A stretch of DNA of 64,000 bases, taken from positions 285,501-349,500 of the forward strand of contig NZ_CP012402.1 of assembly GCF_001305595.1 (NCBI RefSeq). Reading direction: 5' to 3'. This document shows, one piece after another, positions 35,898 through 44,783 of this stretch. The notes beneath the pieces are model-generated. The model saw nothing but the letters and a program-made list of their open reading frames with translations. It searched no databases and was not told the origin of the DNA. The position numbers were made by a program, and so were the translations under genes. Numbering within the stretch: position 1 is the first letter of the stretch; each line of letters opens with the position of its first letter. This stretch comes from Azospirillum thiophilum. Its GTDB lineage: Bacteria > Pseudomonadota > Alphaproteobacteria > Azospirillales > Azospirillaceae.

Positions 35898-36179
35898 ATG
35901 TCTGCCGTGCCGTTCGATACACTCCGTTTTGCGACGAAACTGCAAGCCGGCGGCTTCTCGGTCGAGCAGGCACGTGCGGCGGCTGAAGCCTTTGCCGAAG
36001 CAACCAGTGAGGAAATCGCCACCAAATCGGACATCGCGGCGTTGCGCACTGGATTGGGCAACGACATGCAGATCATGGAGCGCGACCTGAAAATCTGGTT
36101 CGGCAAAATGATGGCATGGCAGTTGACGGCCATCGCCGGGCTGCTTGGCATTGCCACGGCGATCGTCAAATTCGTCTAG
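35898..36179 (+). CDS. Small DUF1640-like coiled-coil membrane protein
   Basis: This 93-residue protein begins MSAVPFDTLRFATKLQAGGF and continues with an Ala/Glu-rich helix (EQARAAAEAFAEATSEEIAT), then KSDIAALRTGL. One C-terminal transmembrane helix covers about 72-92. The pattern of a conserved FDT-KLxxxGF start, coiled coil and final anchor matches DUF1640 (CCDC90-like) proteins. Function in bacteria is unknown. AGGGAG precedes ATG 35898. It lies 86 bp after the permease gene and may be transcribed with it or alone. Confidence 0.8.
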   Translation: MSAVPFDTLRFATKLQAGGFSVEQARAAAEAFAEATSEEIATKSDIAALRTGLGNDMQIMERDLKIWFGKMMAWQLTAIAGLLGIATAIVKFV

Positions 36180-36229
36180 CCCTGTGGGAGCTGGCAATAG
36201 GGAAAAATTAGAAATTAGGCGGTGCCACT

Positions 36230-36796
36230 TTACAGATACGGCGGCGTGCAGGCGCTGATCAGTTCGCACTCCACGTCGCCGATGTTGCGGAACCGATGCG
36301 GGATGCGGCTGTCGAAGAAATAGGCGTCGCCGGGGCCGAGCAACTGCTTGCGGTCGCCGACCGTCAGCTCGATCTGGCCCCTGACGACGATGCCGCCCTC
36401 CTCGGACTCATGCTGCAGCATGGTCCGGCCGGTATCGGCACCGGGGGCGTAGCGTTCATGGAGGATTTGCAGGTTGCGGCTGCGCAGGTCGCCGACCTGC
36501 CGGAAGGAAACCTGTCCGACCGTGCCCTTCAACTCGCCGGCCAGCTCGATCAGCTCGCTGCCCTTGAAGAAGATCTGCTCGGGCGGCGGCAGGTCGTCGG
36601 AGGAGAAGAACTCGGCCAGCGTCATCGGGATGCCCTGCAGCACCTTGCGCAGGGACGACACCGACGGGCTGCTGCGGTTCTGCTCGATCAGCGAGATGGT
36701 GCCGTTGGTCACTCCGGCCAGCTGGGCGAGCGCCCGCTGAGACAGCCCATGCTGCTCGCGGATCTGCTTCAACCTGGCGCCGACATCGAATTCCAT
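36230..36796 (-). CDS. XRE-family regulator with cupin sensor (PuuR-like)
   Basis: This 188-residue protein has an N-terminal helix-turn-helix LSQRALAQLAGVTNGTISLI (about 18-37) and a C-terminal cupin domain containing the HESEEGGIVVRGQIEL segment and FDSRIPHRFRN. The architecture is that of E. coli PuuR, the putrescine-utilisation repressor. ATG 36796 follows AGGAG at good spacing; a GTG three bases earlier is possible. It is divergent from gabD and shares with it a gap containing TTAAAC palindromes, so it is the probable regulator of gabDT and perhaps of the transporter operon. Confidence 0.92.
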   Translation of the reverse strand: MEFDVGARLKQIREQHGLSQRALAQLAGVTNGTISLIEQNRSSPSVSSLRKVLQGIPMTLAEFFSSDDLPPPEQIFFKGSELIELAGELKGTVGQVSFRQVGDLRSRNLQILHERYAPGADTGRTMLQHESEEGGIVVRGQIELTVGDRKQLLGPGDAYFFDSRIPHRFRNIGDVECELISACTPPYL

Positions 36797-36868
36797 CACC
36801 GGACTCCTGCTCCACTCCGGTTAACGCAATAGCCGATTCGCACAACCCCGTCATTAGAATATGAACAG

Positions 36869-36897
36869 TTAAACAGGGGTTGTTTAATTTATTAAAC
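36869..36897. promoter_or_regulatory. Tandem TTAAAC palindromes, candidate XRE-cupin operator
   Basis: TTAAACA-N5-TGTTTAA (36869-36887) and the overlapping GTTTAAT-TT-ATTAAAC (36882-36897) are both perfect inverted repeats, in a strongly AT-rich pocket midway between the divergent regulator and gabD. Just upstream, ATGAACA at 36861-36867 matches the core of the PuuR consensus as I recall it. A TTAAAC word also precedes the polyamine-type ABC operon. Confidence 0.65.
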
Positions 36898-37011
36898 ATG
36901 GTACGCTTCTTTCCAACATCGAGGCCCCTGAGCCGGAAGCCCTTGAAGTGAAAGGGCGATCCGGCCGGGCGCGGCCTGCCGGTCCAATCTCTCAATCCAG
37001 GGCGATCGAAC

Positions 37012-38472
37012 ATGCTGTCGTTGAACGACCAGGGTCTTCTCCGAACCAAGGGCTACGTGAACGGTGCGTGGCGCGCGGCCGATTCCGGGAAGAGCTTCCC
37101 GGTCACCAACCCGGCCACCGGCGCCGTCATCGCCGAGGTCGCCGACATGGGCGCCGCCGAGACGCGCGAGGCGATCGCCGCCGCCGATGCCGCGCTGCCG
37201 GCCTGGAAGGCCAAGACCGCCAAGGAACGCGCGGCCATCCTGCGCCGCTGGTACGATCTGATCCTCGCCGCTCAGGAGGATCTGGCCCAGCTGATGACCG
37301 CCGAGCAGGGCAAGCCGCTGACCGAATCGCGTGGCGAGGTGGTCTACGGCGCCTCCTTCATCGAGTGGTTCGCGGAGGAGGGCAAGCGCGCCTATGGCGA
37401 CGTCATTCCCAGCTTCGCCGCCAACAAGCGCATCGTCGTCCTGAAGGAGGCGATCGGTGTCGTCGCGGCGATCACGCCGTGGAACTTCCCGAACGCCATG
37501 ATCACCCGCAAATGCGCCCCGGCTCTCGCCGCCGGCTGCACCGTGGTGGTCAAGCCGGCCGAGGACACGCCGCTGTCGGCGCTGGCGCTGGCCGAACTGG
37601 CCGAGCGCGCCGGCATCCCGGCCGGTGTCTTCAACATCGTGATGGGCCGCGACCCGGCCGCCATCGGCCATGAGCTGACCCACAGCCCGATCGTCCGCAA
37701 GGTCAGCTTCACCGGCTCGACCGAAATCGGCAAGCTGCTGATGCGGCAGGCCGCCAGCACGGTCAAGAAGGTGTCGCTGGAGCTGGGCGGCAACGCCCCT
37801 TTCATCGTCTTCGACGACGCCGACCTCGACGAGGCGGTCAAGGGCGCCATGGCGTCGAAGTACCGCAATGCCGGCCAGACCTGCGTTTGCGCCAACCGCC
37901 TGCTGGTCCAGGCCGGCGTCTATGACGCCTTCGCCGCCAAGCTGGCCGAGGCGGTCAAGCAGTTGAAGGTCGGCAACGGCGTCGAGCCCGGCGTGACCCA
38001 GGGGCCGCTGATCAATGCCGACGCAATCGCCAAGGTCGAGGAACTGATGGGCGACGCGCTGGAGAAGGGCGCCAAGGTCGCTCTCGGCGGCAAGCGCCAT
38101 GCGCTGGGCGGCACCTTCTTCGAGCCGACCATCCTGACCGGCATCACCACCGAGATGCGCGTCGCCCGCGAGGAGATCTTCGGCCCGGTCGCCCCGCTGT
38201 TCAGGTTCGAGACGGAAGAGGACGCCATCCGCATGGCGAACGACACCGAGTTCGGGCTTGCCGCCTATTTCTACAGCCGCGACATCGGCCGCGTCTGGCG
38301 CGTGGCGGAGAAGCTGGAATACGGCATCGTCGGCATCAACGAGGGCATCATCTCGACCGAGGTGGCTCCCTTCGGCGGCGTCAAGGAGTCCGGCATCGGC
38401 CGCGAAGGCTCCAAGTACGGCCTCGACGATTTCATGGAAGTCAAATACCTCTGCGTCGGCCTCGGCGCCTGA
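37012..38472 (+). CDS. gabD: Succinate-semialdehyde dehydrogenase
   Basis: This 486-residue aldehyde dehydrogenase of the GabD group oxidises succinate semialdehyde to succinate, the second step of GABA breakdown. Visible features are ITPWNFPNAMITRK, VSFTGSTEIGKLL, the general-base Glu257 in SLELGGNAPF, the catalytic Cys291 in AGQTCVCANR, and EEIFGPVAPLF. Length equals that of E. coli GabD. gabT follows 34 bp downstream. NADP preference is usual in the family but not proven here. Confidence 0.94.
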   Translation: MLSLNDQGLLRTKGYVNGAWRAADSGKSFPVTNPATGAVIAEVADMGAAETREAIAAADAALPAWKAKTAKERAAILRRWYDLILAAQEDLAQLMTAEQGKPLTESRGEVVYGASFIEWFAEEGKRAYGDVIPSFAANKRIVVLKEAIGVVAAITPWNFPNAMITRKCAPALAAGCTVVVKPAEDTPLSALALAELAERAGIPAGVFNIVMGRDPAAIGHELTHSPIVRKVSFTGSTEIGKLLMRQAASTVKKVSLELGGNAPFIVFDDADLDEAVKGAMASKYRNAGQTCVCANRLLVQAGVYDAFAAKLAEAVKQLKVGNGVEPGVTQGPLINADAIAKVEELMGDALEKGAKVALGGKRHALGGTFFEPTILTGITTEMRVAREEIFGPVAPLFRFETEEDAIRMANDTEFGLAAYFYSRDIGRVWRVAEKLEYGIVGINEGIISTEVAPFGGVKESGIGREGSKYGLDDFMEVKYLCVGLGA

Positions 38473-38506
38473 CGCTTGCCCGACCTGCCTCAAGGATAAG
38501 ACGATC

Positions 38507-39793
38507 ATGAGCAACCAGTCCTACGTCGCGCGGCGCGAAGCCGCCGTTTCCCGTGGCGTGTCCGCCGGTCTGCCGATCTATGTCGAGCGCGCCGAGAATT
38601 CGGAGCTGTGGGACATCGAGGGCAAGCGCTTCATCGATTTCGCCGGCGGCATCGCCGTGCTGAACACCGGCCATCGCCATCCCAAGGTGATGGCGGCGGT
38701 CAAGGCCCAGCTCGACCGCTTCACCCACACCTGTGCGATGGTCACGCCCTACGAGAGCTATGTCGAGCTGGCGGAGAAGCTGAACACGCTGGTCCCCGGC
38801 CCGACCCCGAAGAAGACCGCCTTCTTCACCAGCGGCGCCGAGGCGGTCGAGAATGCGGTGAAGATCGCCCGCGCCGCCACCGGCCGTCCCGGCGTCGTCG
38901 CCTTCTCCGGCGGCTTCCACGGCCGCACGCTGCTGACCATGGGCCTGACCGGCAAGGTCGTGCCCTACAAGGTCGGCTTCGGCCCGTTCCCGGCCGAGAT
39001 CTTCCACGTTCCCTTCCCCAACCCCTACCGCGGCATCAGCGAGGCCGAGAGCCTGAAGGCGCTGGACAATCTGTTCAAGTCCGACGTCGATCCGGCCCGC
39101 GTCGCAGCGATCATCATCGAGCCGGTGCAGGGCGAGGGCGGCTTCAACATCGCCTCCCCGGCCTTCCTCCAGTCGCTGCGGGCCGTCTGCGACACCCACG
39201 GCATCGTCATGATCGTCGACGAGATCCAGACCGGCTTTGCCCGCACCGGCAAGCTGTTCGCGGTCGAGCATGCCGGGATCGAGCCCGACCTCGTGACCAT
39301 GGCCAAGAGCCTGGCCGGCGGCTTCCCGCTGTCGGCGGTGACCGGCAAGGCGCATCTGATGGACGCGCCGGTTCCGGGCGGCCTCGGCGGCACCTATGGC
39401 GGCAACCCGCTTGCCACCAGCGCCGCGCTGGCGGTGATCGAGGCCATCGAGGAGGAGAAGCTGTGCGAGCGCGCCCAGGTGATCGGCGAGCGCATCGCCG
39501 ACCGCTTCCGCGCGATGGGGCAGCGCAACAGCCTGCCGGTGGTCGGCGACGTCCGCAACCTGGGCGCCATGGTCGCCATGGAACTGGTGACCGACCGCGC
39601 GACCAAGGAGCCGGCGGCCGACCTGACCAAGGCGCTGGTCGCCAAGGCGGCGGAGAAGGGCCTGATCCTGCTGTCCTGCGGCACCTACGCCAACGTGATC
39701 CGCGTGCTGGTTCCGCTGACCGCCTCGGATGCCCTGATCGACGAAGGTCTGGACATCATCGAGCGTTCCCTGGAAGAACTGGTCTCGGCGTGA
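38507..39793 (+). CDS. gabT: 4-aminobutyrate aminotransferase
   Basis: This 428-residue class III PLP aminotransferase transfers the amino group of GABA to 2-oxoglutarate, giving succinate semialdehyde for GabD. Family features are FTSGAEAVENAVKIARAATG, FHGRTLLTMGLTGK, EPVQGEGGF, the cofactor Asp in IVDEIQTGFARTG and the PLP lysine K267 in VTMAKSLAGGFPLSAV. AAGGA precedes ATG 38507. Activity on 5-aminovalerate is also known for GabT enzymes. It is co-directional with gabD and the CoA-transferase. Confidence 0.94.
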   Translation: MSNQSYVARREAAVSRGVSAGLPIYVERAENSELWDIEGKRFIDFAGGIAVLNTGHRHPKVMAAVKAQLDRFTHTCAMVTPYESYVELAEKLNTLVPGPTPKKTAFFTSGAEAVENAVKIARAATGRPGVVAFSGGFHGRTLLTMGLTGKVVPYKVGFGPFPAEIFHVPFPNPYRGISEAESLKALDNLFKSDVDPARVAAIIIEPVQGEGGFNIASPAFLQSLRAVCDTHGIVMIVDEIQTGFARTGKLFAVEHAGIEPDLVTMAKSLAGGFPLSAVTGKAHLMDAPVPGGLGGTYGGNPLATSAALAVIEAIEEEKLCERAQVIGERIADRFRAMGQRNSLPVVGDVRNLGAMVAMELVTDRATKEPAADLTKALVAKAAEKGLILLSCGTYANVIRVLVPLTASDALIDEGLDIIERSLEELVSA

Positions 39794-39799
39794 TCATCC

Positions 39800-39826
39800 T
39801 CCCTCCCCCGCCCGGCGGGGGAGGGA
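39800..39826. repeat. GC-rich palindromic intergenic element, copy E (short)
   Basis: A perfect hairpin, TCCCTCCCCCGCC with GGCGGGGGAGGGA around a single base, sits 7 bp after the gabT stop and is nearly identical to copy C. The next gene starts 25 bp further in the same direction, so it acts within, not at the end of, the predicted operon. Confidence 0.75.
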
Positions 39827-39850
39827 CAATAAAAGCAGGAGGAAGAGACC

Positions 39851-41053
39851 TTGGCCGGACCCTTGTCGCACATCCGGGTGCTGGAGCTGTCGCGCGTGCT
39901 GGCCGGGCCATGGTCGGCGCAGACGCTGGCCGATCTCGGCGCCGACGTGATCAAGGTGGAGCGGCCGGGGGCCGGCGACGACACCCGCGCCTGGGGGCCG
40001 CCCTGGGCCGGTGACCAGTCGGCCTATTTCCTGTCGACCAACCGCGGCAAGCGGTCGATCACCATCGACTTCGAGCGGCCGGAGGGGCAGGAGCTCGTCC
40101 GCCAGCTCGCCGCCCAGGCCGATGTCGTCATCGAGAACTTCAAGGTCGGCGGACTGGTCAAGTACGGGCTGGACTATGACAGCCTGAAGGCGGTCAACCC
40201 GCGGCTGGTCTATTGCTCGATCACCGGCTTCGGCCAGACCGGACCGTACCGCAACCGCGCCGGCTACGATTTCATGATCCAGGGCATGGGCGGGCTGATG
40301 AGCATCACCGGCCAGCCCGATTCCGAGCCGGGCGGCGGCCCGGTCAAGGTCGGCGTCGCGGTGACCGACATCTTCACCGGCCTCTACGCCACCATCGGCA
40401 TCATGGGCGCGCTCGCCCATCGCGACCGCACCGGCGAGGGGCAGCAGGTCGACCTTGCCCTGCTCGACGTTCAGGTTGCGGTGCTGGCCAACCAGGCGAT
40501 GAACTGCCTGGTCGGCGGCACGCCGCCGCAGCGCCTCGGCAACGCGCACCCGAACATCGTACCCTATCAGGCCTTCGCCACCCGCGACGGCCATATCATC
40601 CTGGCGGTCGGCAATGACGGCCAGTTCGCCAAGTTCTGCACCGTCGCCGGGCGACCGGAACTGGCGCGGGACGAGCGCTATGCCACCAACCCGGCCCGCG
40701 TCGCCAACCGCAAGGAGCTGGTGGCGCTGCTGGAGGAGCTGATCCGCGGCCGCGACAGCCATGACTGGCTGGGCGCGCTCGAGGCGGTCGGCGTGCCCTG
40801 CGGCCCGATCAACGACCTTGCCGCGGTCTTCGCCGACCCGCAGGTCCAGGCCCGCAACATCCGCCAGGACCTGCCGCACCCGACGCAGGGCAGCGTCCCC
40901 ACGGTGGCCAGCCCGATCCGCTACAGCGCCACGCCGCTGGTCCACGACACCGCTCCGCCGACGCTGGGCCAGCACACCGGGACGGTCCTGGCCGAAGCTC
41001 TCGGCCTGGGCGAGGTGGACATCGCGGCGCTGCGGGACAGCGGTGTGATCTGA
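39851..41053 (+). CDS. Class III (CaiB/BaiF/Frc) CoA-transferase, TTG start
   Basis: This 400-residue protein has family III CoA-transferase marks: LSHIRVLELSRVLAGPW, ADVIKVERPGAGDDTR, STNRGKRSITID and the catalytic Asp173 in VGVAVTDIFTG. The start is TTG 39851, preceded by AGGAGGAAGAGACC; no nearby ATG gives the conserved N-terminus. Location after gabDT suggests transfer of CoA between succinyl-CoA and a dicarboxylate such as glutarate, as in human SUGCT, but formyl- or other acyl-CoA specificity is possible. Sequence alone does not decide. Confidence 0.88.
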   Translation: MAGPLSHIRVLELSRVLAGPWSAQTLADLGADVIKVERPGAGDDTRAWGPPWAGDQSAYFLSTNRGKRSITIDFERPEGQELVRQLAAQADVVIENFKVGGLVKYGLDYDSLKAVNPRLVYCSITGFGQTGPYRNRAGYDFMIQGMGGLMSITGQPDSEPGGGPVKVGVAVTDIFTGLYATIGIMGALAHRDRTGEGQQVDLALLDVQVAVLANQAMNCLVGGTPPQRLGNAHPNIVPYQAFATRDGHIILAVGNDGQFAKFCTVAGRPELARDERYATNPARVANRKELVALLEELIRGRDSHDWLGALEAVGVPCGPINDLAAVFADPQVQARNIRQDLPHPTQGSVPTVASPIRYSATPLVHDTAPPTLGQHTGTVLAEALGLGEVDIAALRDSGVI

Positions 41054-41134
41054 GGCGACGGAAGCGGACATCGTGAAAGGGGGGGCCGTCGCCATCGGCG
41101 GCCCACTCCCCTTGCGGTACGGAACGCTTCGGCG

Positions 41135-42823
41135 TCAGGCCCGGCGAACGCCACGCAGGAAGTCGTCAACCGCGGAACTGAGCGTCCTGGCTTCCCGCGA
41201 GAGTTCCCCGGCGGCGTCCAGCACCTGGCCTGCCATGCTGCCGCTCTGGCTGGCGGCATGCTGTACCTGTATGACGTTGACCGAGACCTCCTTGGTTCCG
41301 GAGGCGGCCTGCGTGACATTGCGTGAGATTTCCCCGGTGGCCGCGTTCTGCTCTTCGACGGCGGACGCGATGGCCGCGGTGATTCCACTCATCTGGGTGA
41401 TGGTCGCCCCGATTCCCTTGATCGCCTCGACGGCGTCCGAGGTGACCGCCTGCATGCTGGCAATCTGAGCCGCGATCTCATCCGTCGCACGGGCGGTCTG
41501 GGTCGCCAGATTCTTCACCTCGGACGCCACCACGGCAAAGCCCTTGCCGGCATCTCCGGCCCGCGCGGCCTCGATGGTCGCATTCAGTGCCAGCAGGTTC
41601 GTTTGTCCGGCGATGCTCTGGATCAGCGTCACGACCTCGCCGATCTTCTGCGCGGCATTGGACAGGCCGGCAACGGTGTCGTTGGTTCGTGCCGCATTCT
41701 GGACCGCCTGCGTGGCGATCTGCGAAGAGGCGTTGACCTGTTTGGAGATCTCGACCAGCGACGCCGACATCTCCTCGGCGGCGGCGGCCACGGTCTGGAC
41801 GTTGGCGGAGGTCTGCTCGGCGGCCGCCGCCGACGCGCCGGCCTGCCGGCTGGTTTGCTCGGCGGTTCCGACCATCGACGTTGCCACCGACTGCATCCTG
41901 GTCGACGCCGTCGCGACGCTCTCGACCACGGACTTGACGCTGGCTTCGAAGCTCTGGGCCAGCGCCGCCATGCTCGCCTTGCGTTCCGCTTCCGCCTTTG
42001 CCTTGTTTCCCTCCTGTTCGGCAGTCAAACGGGCATTCTCGATGGCGTTGTGCTTGAACACCTCGACGGCCTTTGCCATGGCACCGATTTCGTCCCGGCG
42101 GTCCTGTCCGTCGATCAGAACGCTGTTGTCACCGGCGGCCAGCCGTCCCATGACGGCGGTGATGCCGCGTATCGGTCCGGCGATGCCCCGCGACAGCAGG
42201 AGGCCGGCGCCGGCCGCGATGAGGATCTGGGCGGTACCGCCGACGAGGTTGACCGTGTAGGAGGCTGAAAATGCCTCGGCCTGGTCGGCGGCGCGCTTGA
42301 CGAGCAGGTCTCGCTCCATCTTGTCGATCTCGGCGATCTTGGCGCGCAGCCCGTCCATCGATACCTTTCCCGCACCGGAAGCCTCCAGGGCGCGTGCCTG
42401 TTCGCGGCTTTCCGGCTTGGCCATCAGCGCGATCACTTTTTCGGCGACCGTTGTTCGCCACATCTGGGCGAACCGGTCCACTTCCGCCAAGCGGGCCTGC
42501 TGCACCGGATTGTCCGCAGTCCGTTGCTTTGCTTTCGCGAAGGCCTCGGCATAGGCACGCTGGCCGGTCCGGAACGGCTCGAGGAACTTGTCCTCGCCGG
42601 CAACCAGATAGCCACGGACACCGGTTTCCTGGTCCACCATGGACGCCATGATCTTGGAGACCTCTTCGAGAACCTCATATGTATGGGTGGTCCAGTCATT
42701 CGATCTCTCGATGAATGAGAGCTTAGAATAGCTGAAAAAGGAAACCATCACGGAGACGGCGACCAGGCATGCGAATGCTCCGCCAATTTTCTTTGCGATC
42801 GAAAGATTTTTGAGGCTGAACAT
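41135..42823 (-). CDS. Methyl-accepting chemotaxis protein with CHASE3-like sensor
   Basis: This 562-residue chemoreceptor has TM1 at about 10-32, a helical periplasmic domain (about 35-180) with [20 protein letters not shown], typical of CHASE3, TM2 at about 185-207 and HAMP (about 207-260). A long signalling coiled coil carries the hairpin tip [20 protein letters not shown], then [15 protein letters not shown] 42823 has GGGAG upstream at about 10 nt. No C-terminal CheR pentapeptide is seen. The ligand is unknown. The gene faces the IS element, which lies about 220 bp upstream. Confidence 0.93.
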   Translation of the reverse strand: MFSLKNLSIAKKIGGAFACLVAVSVMVSFFSYSKLSFIERSNDWTTHTYEVLEEVSKIMASMVDQETGVRGYLVAGEDKFLEPFRTGQRAYAEAFAKAKQRTADNPVQQARLAEVDRFAQMWRTTVAEKVIALMAKPESREQARALEASGAGKVSMDGLRAKIAEIDKMERDLLVKRAADQAEAFSASYTVNLVGGTAQILIAAGAGLLLSRGIAGPIRGITAVMGRLAAGDNSVLIDGQDRRDEIGAMAKAVEVFKHNAIENARLTAEQEGNKAKAEAERKASMAALAQSFEASVKSVVESVATASTRMQSVATSMVGTAEQTSRQAGASAAAAEQTSANVQTVAAAAEEMSASLVEISKQVNASSQIATQAVQNAARTNDTVAGLSNAAQKIGEVVTLIQSIAGQTNLLALNATIEAARAGDAGKGFAVVASEVKNLATQTARATDEIAAQIASMQAVTSDAVEAIKGIGATITQMSGITAAIASAVEEQNAATGEISRNVTQAASGTKEVSVNVIQVQHAASQSGSMAGQVLDAAGELSREARTLSSAVDDFLRGVRRA

Positions 42824-43060
42824 GGTCTTCTTCACTCCCAATACGTTCTTATGTCCTCGAGGTCGGGAGCGGTGACTGGCTGGGGAAAACGCATGTACTT
42901 ATGCCACTACACATTCTGTTTCCGCTCATACCTACCCCGGTATGTCTGTAGAGTATGAATGAGGTATTAAGGACATCTGTTCGTGCAATTAGGTGTTGCT
43001 CCTATTGATATCCTGCAAAGCGTTTGGTTCTCATCATTGACTAAGCTGGACTTTGCGCAT

Positions 43061-44407
43061 TTACGCCGGGAAGCAGACGGCTTGGATCAGTCGGTTGAGG
43101 ATAGGGTCCGGGGGTTTCGCGATCTCCGCGTGATGGGCTGATACTGGAAAAGTCATTTCACGCCAGAGTTGGAGGCGTACGGCGGCGATGGCATCACTGA
43201 AGGTTGGCTCGTCTTTACGGTACCACGGCGCGGCCCTCGGTGTGATCGCTGCCCCCGCGGAGATGTCGTTGGCCCAGAGCGTGACCAGCGAGAACAGCCC
43301 GAGCAGGGCCGGAGTGGTGCGCGCGATAGCTTGGTCCGACCATTGCCGTTGGGTCTCAACCCCCAGATGTCGACGAACTTCGGCGAAAGTCACTTCGACG
43401 GCCCAGCGCCGAACGAACCAGCGTAGCACATCGAGCGGATCGGCCTGGAGATCGGTGCACAGAAAGCCCTGCGGCTCGAAGGCGCCCTGCACATCGCGCA
43501 CCAGCACCCATCGGATCGGGACCTGTTTGCCGGGATGATACCATATGGCCGTGCCGGTGCTGATCTCCAGTTGGCGTTCCCCACCGCCATACCAGCCGTT
43601 CACCCGAACGCGGCACCAGGATGTGCCTGTATCCTTCAGGCGTTGGACAAGCGAGGGCAACCGGGTGCCCGACACCCGAGGGCGTCCCTTCGTTCCCGGA
43701 ATGCGTGGCGGGGCCGGTTCGAACAAGCGGGCATCCAGGCGCAAGCGCGTGACGACGGTGAGGTGGGCTCGTAGATCACTGAGCAACTCGATGGCTGCGT
43801 AGCTGCTGTCGGCGACGACGATCAGCGGGCGACCAGGCGCCCAGCGCCTGACCTGGAGCAGAAGCTGCCGTGCCCAATCGGTAAGCTTCTTATGCCGACG
43901 TCGGGTATCCTGGGCAAACCGCTCCGAAGGTGCCAAAGCGCTGAGAAACGGCAGGGCCCAGACCCGTCCGGCCCAGGGGATCGGCACCAGCAGCATGACC
44001 ACCATCCAGCGCAGGCCGCTGGCCTTGACGAAGTGACCATGGCTGGAGCGCACTGGGTCTCGATAGATGCCGCGCGCCTTGATCTTGGGACCCCAGCGCC
44101 GCTCGATCGTCTCGTCGATGCCGATGACCACCGGGCCTTGCGGCACGAAGGCGGCGATCAGGAGCGTGAACAGATGCCGGGCGACAGCGAGGCTCGACCA
44201 GCGGTTCCGATTGAGAACGCGGTGGAAGTTGGCGAAGCTGCCGGTCTCGCGCTGTCCCATGATGCTCAACACGGCCGTCACGGTGCGTCGCCCAGGGGTG
44301 AGAAGCGCTCCGGCAACCAGCACCAGGACATGGCGCCAGGTCGGCCTAGTGAACAGCGCCGCAAAGGGCGCCATCCAGCGCTCAATGCTGTCTGGAACGG
44401 GAGACAT
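43061..44407 (-). CDS. IS701-family DDE transposase
   Basis: This 448-residue transposase starts at ATG 44407 (MSPVPDSIERW). The catalytic triad candidates are Asp in IGIDETIERRWGPKI, Asp in IVVADSSYAAIEL and Glu in RWAVEVTFAEVRRHLG. The N-terminal region TPGRRTVTAVLSIMG is common in this family. The frame is intact, so the element may still move. The stop lies about 15 bp inside the left inverted repeat tip, leaving almost no non-coding space at that end. Confidence 0.92.
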   Translation of the reverse strand: MSPVPDSIERWMAPFAALFTRPTWRHVLVLVAGALLTPGRRTVTAVLSIMGQRETGSFANFHRVLNRNRWSSLAVARHLFTLLIAAFVPQGPVVIGIDETIERRWGPKIKARGIYRDPVRSSHGHFVKASGLRWMVVMLLVPIPWAGRVWALPFLSALAPSERFAQDTRRRHKKLTDWARQLLLQVRRWAPGRPLIVVADSSYAAIELLSDLRAHLTVVTRLRLDARLFEPAPPRIPGTKGRPRVSGTRLPSLVQRLKDTGTSWCRVRVNGWYGGGERQLEISTGTAIWYHPGKQVPIRWVLVRDVQGAFEPQGFLCTDLQADPLDVLRWFVRRWAVEVTFAEVRRHLGVETQRQWSDQAIARTTPALLGLFSLVTLWANDISAGAAITPRAAPWYRKDEPTFSDAIAAVRLQLWREMTFPVSAHHAEIAKPPDPILNRLIQAVCFPA

Positions 44408-44465
44408 GACAGGGCTCCGCTGGTTGGAACCCTTGGGTAAACCCGACTGGAACGGGAGGATCACG

Positions 44466-44747
44466 ATGAGCGTGGACGCCATGCTCGAGCGGATCGAGCG
44501 CTTCAATCGCACCCGAGGCGGCGGCGTGATCGTACGCAAGGTCGCCCGCGGTTACACGCTCCTCAGCGGGCACAACGGTGCCCCCGTCGCGAGGTTTCGA
44601 CCCACCGGTGACGGGGACAAAGTGAAGGTGCTCTGGTGGAACGGCGAAAGTTGGGGGGCGTCAGGCCCCTTCGGCGTCGCCACCATGCCGCTCGACAGAG
44701 CCCTCGACTACGTCGCCAATGACCCGGACTTCTGGATCAACGCCTGA
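44466..44747 (+). CDS. Passenger protein inside the IS (DUF3024-like layout)
   Basis: This 93-residue protein is encoded on the strand opposite the transposase, within the inverted repeats, after GGGAGGATCACG. It has a PVARFRPTG segment, then VKVLWWNGESW and a C-terminal LDYVANDPDFWINA. This order (PVAR-strand, aromatic W strand, final acidic DPxxFW) recalls DUF3024 proteins, but the match is by eye. Function is unknown. It ends about 22 bp from the right inverted repeat. Confidence 0.7.
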   Translation: MSVDAMLERIERFNRTRGGGVIVRKVARGYTLLSGHNGAPVARFRPTGDGDKVKVLWWNGESWGASGPFGVATMPLDRALDYVANDPDFWINA

Positions 44748-44783
44748 TCCCAGCATCGCGAAATTGGCCAAAGTCCAGCTAAG

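Larger units (their letters stand above)
43046..44778. mobile_element. Complete IS701-family-like insertion sequence
   Basis: The terminal inverted repeats begin CTGGACTTTG at 43046-43055 and end with CAAAGTCCAG at 44769-44778, with weaker similarity further inward. Flanks carry an identical CTAAG (43041-43045 and 44779-44783). IS701-type elements duplicate a 4-bp YTAR target, and CTAA fits, the fifth base being possibly chance. Both ends and the duplication are intact, indicating a recent insertion. It encodes a minus-strand DDE transposase and a plus-strand 93-residue passenger. It landed between the chemoreceptor promoter region and the DMT gene. Confidence 0.9.
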
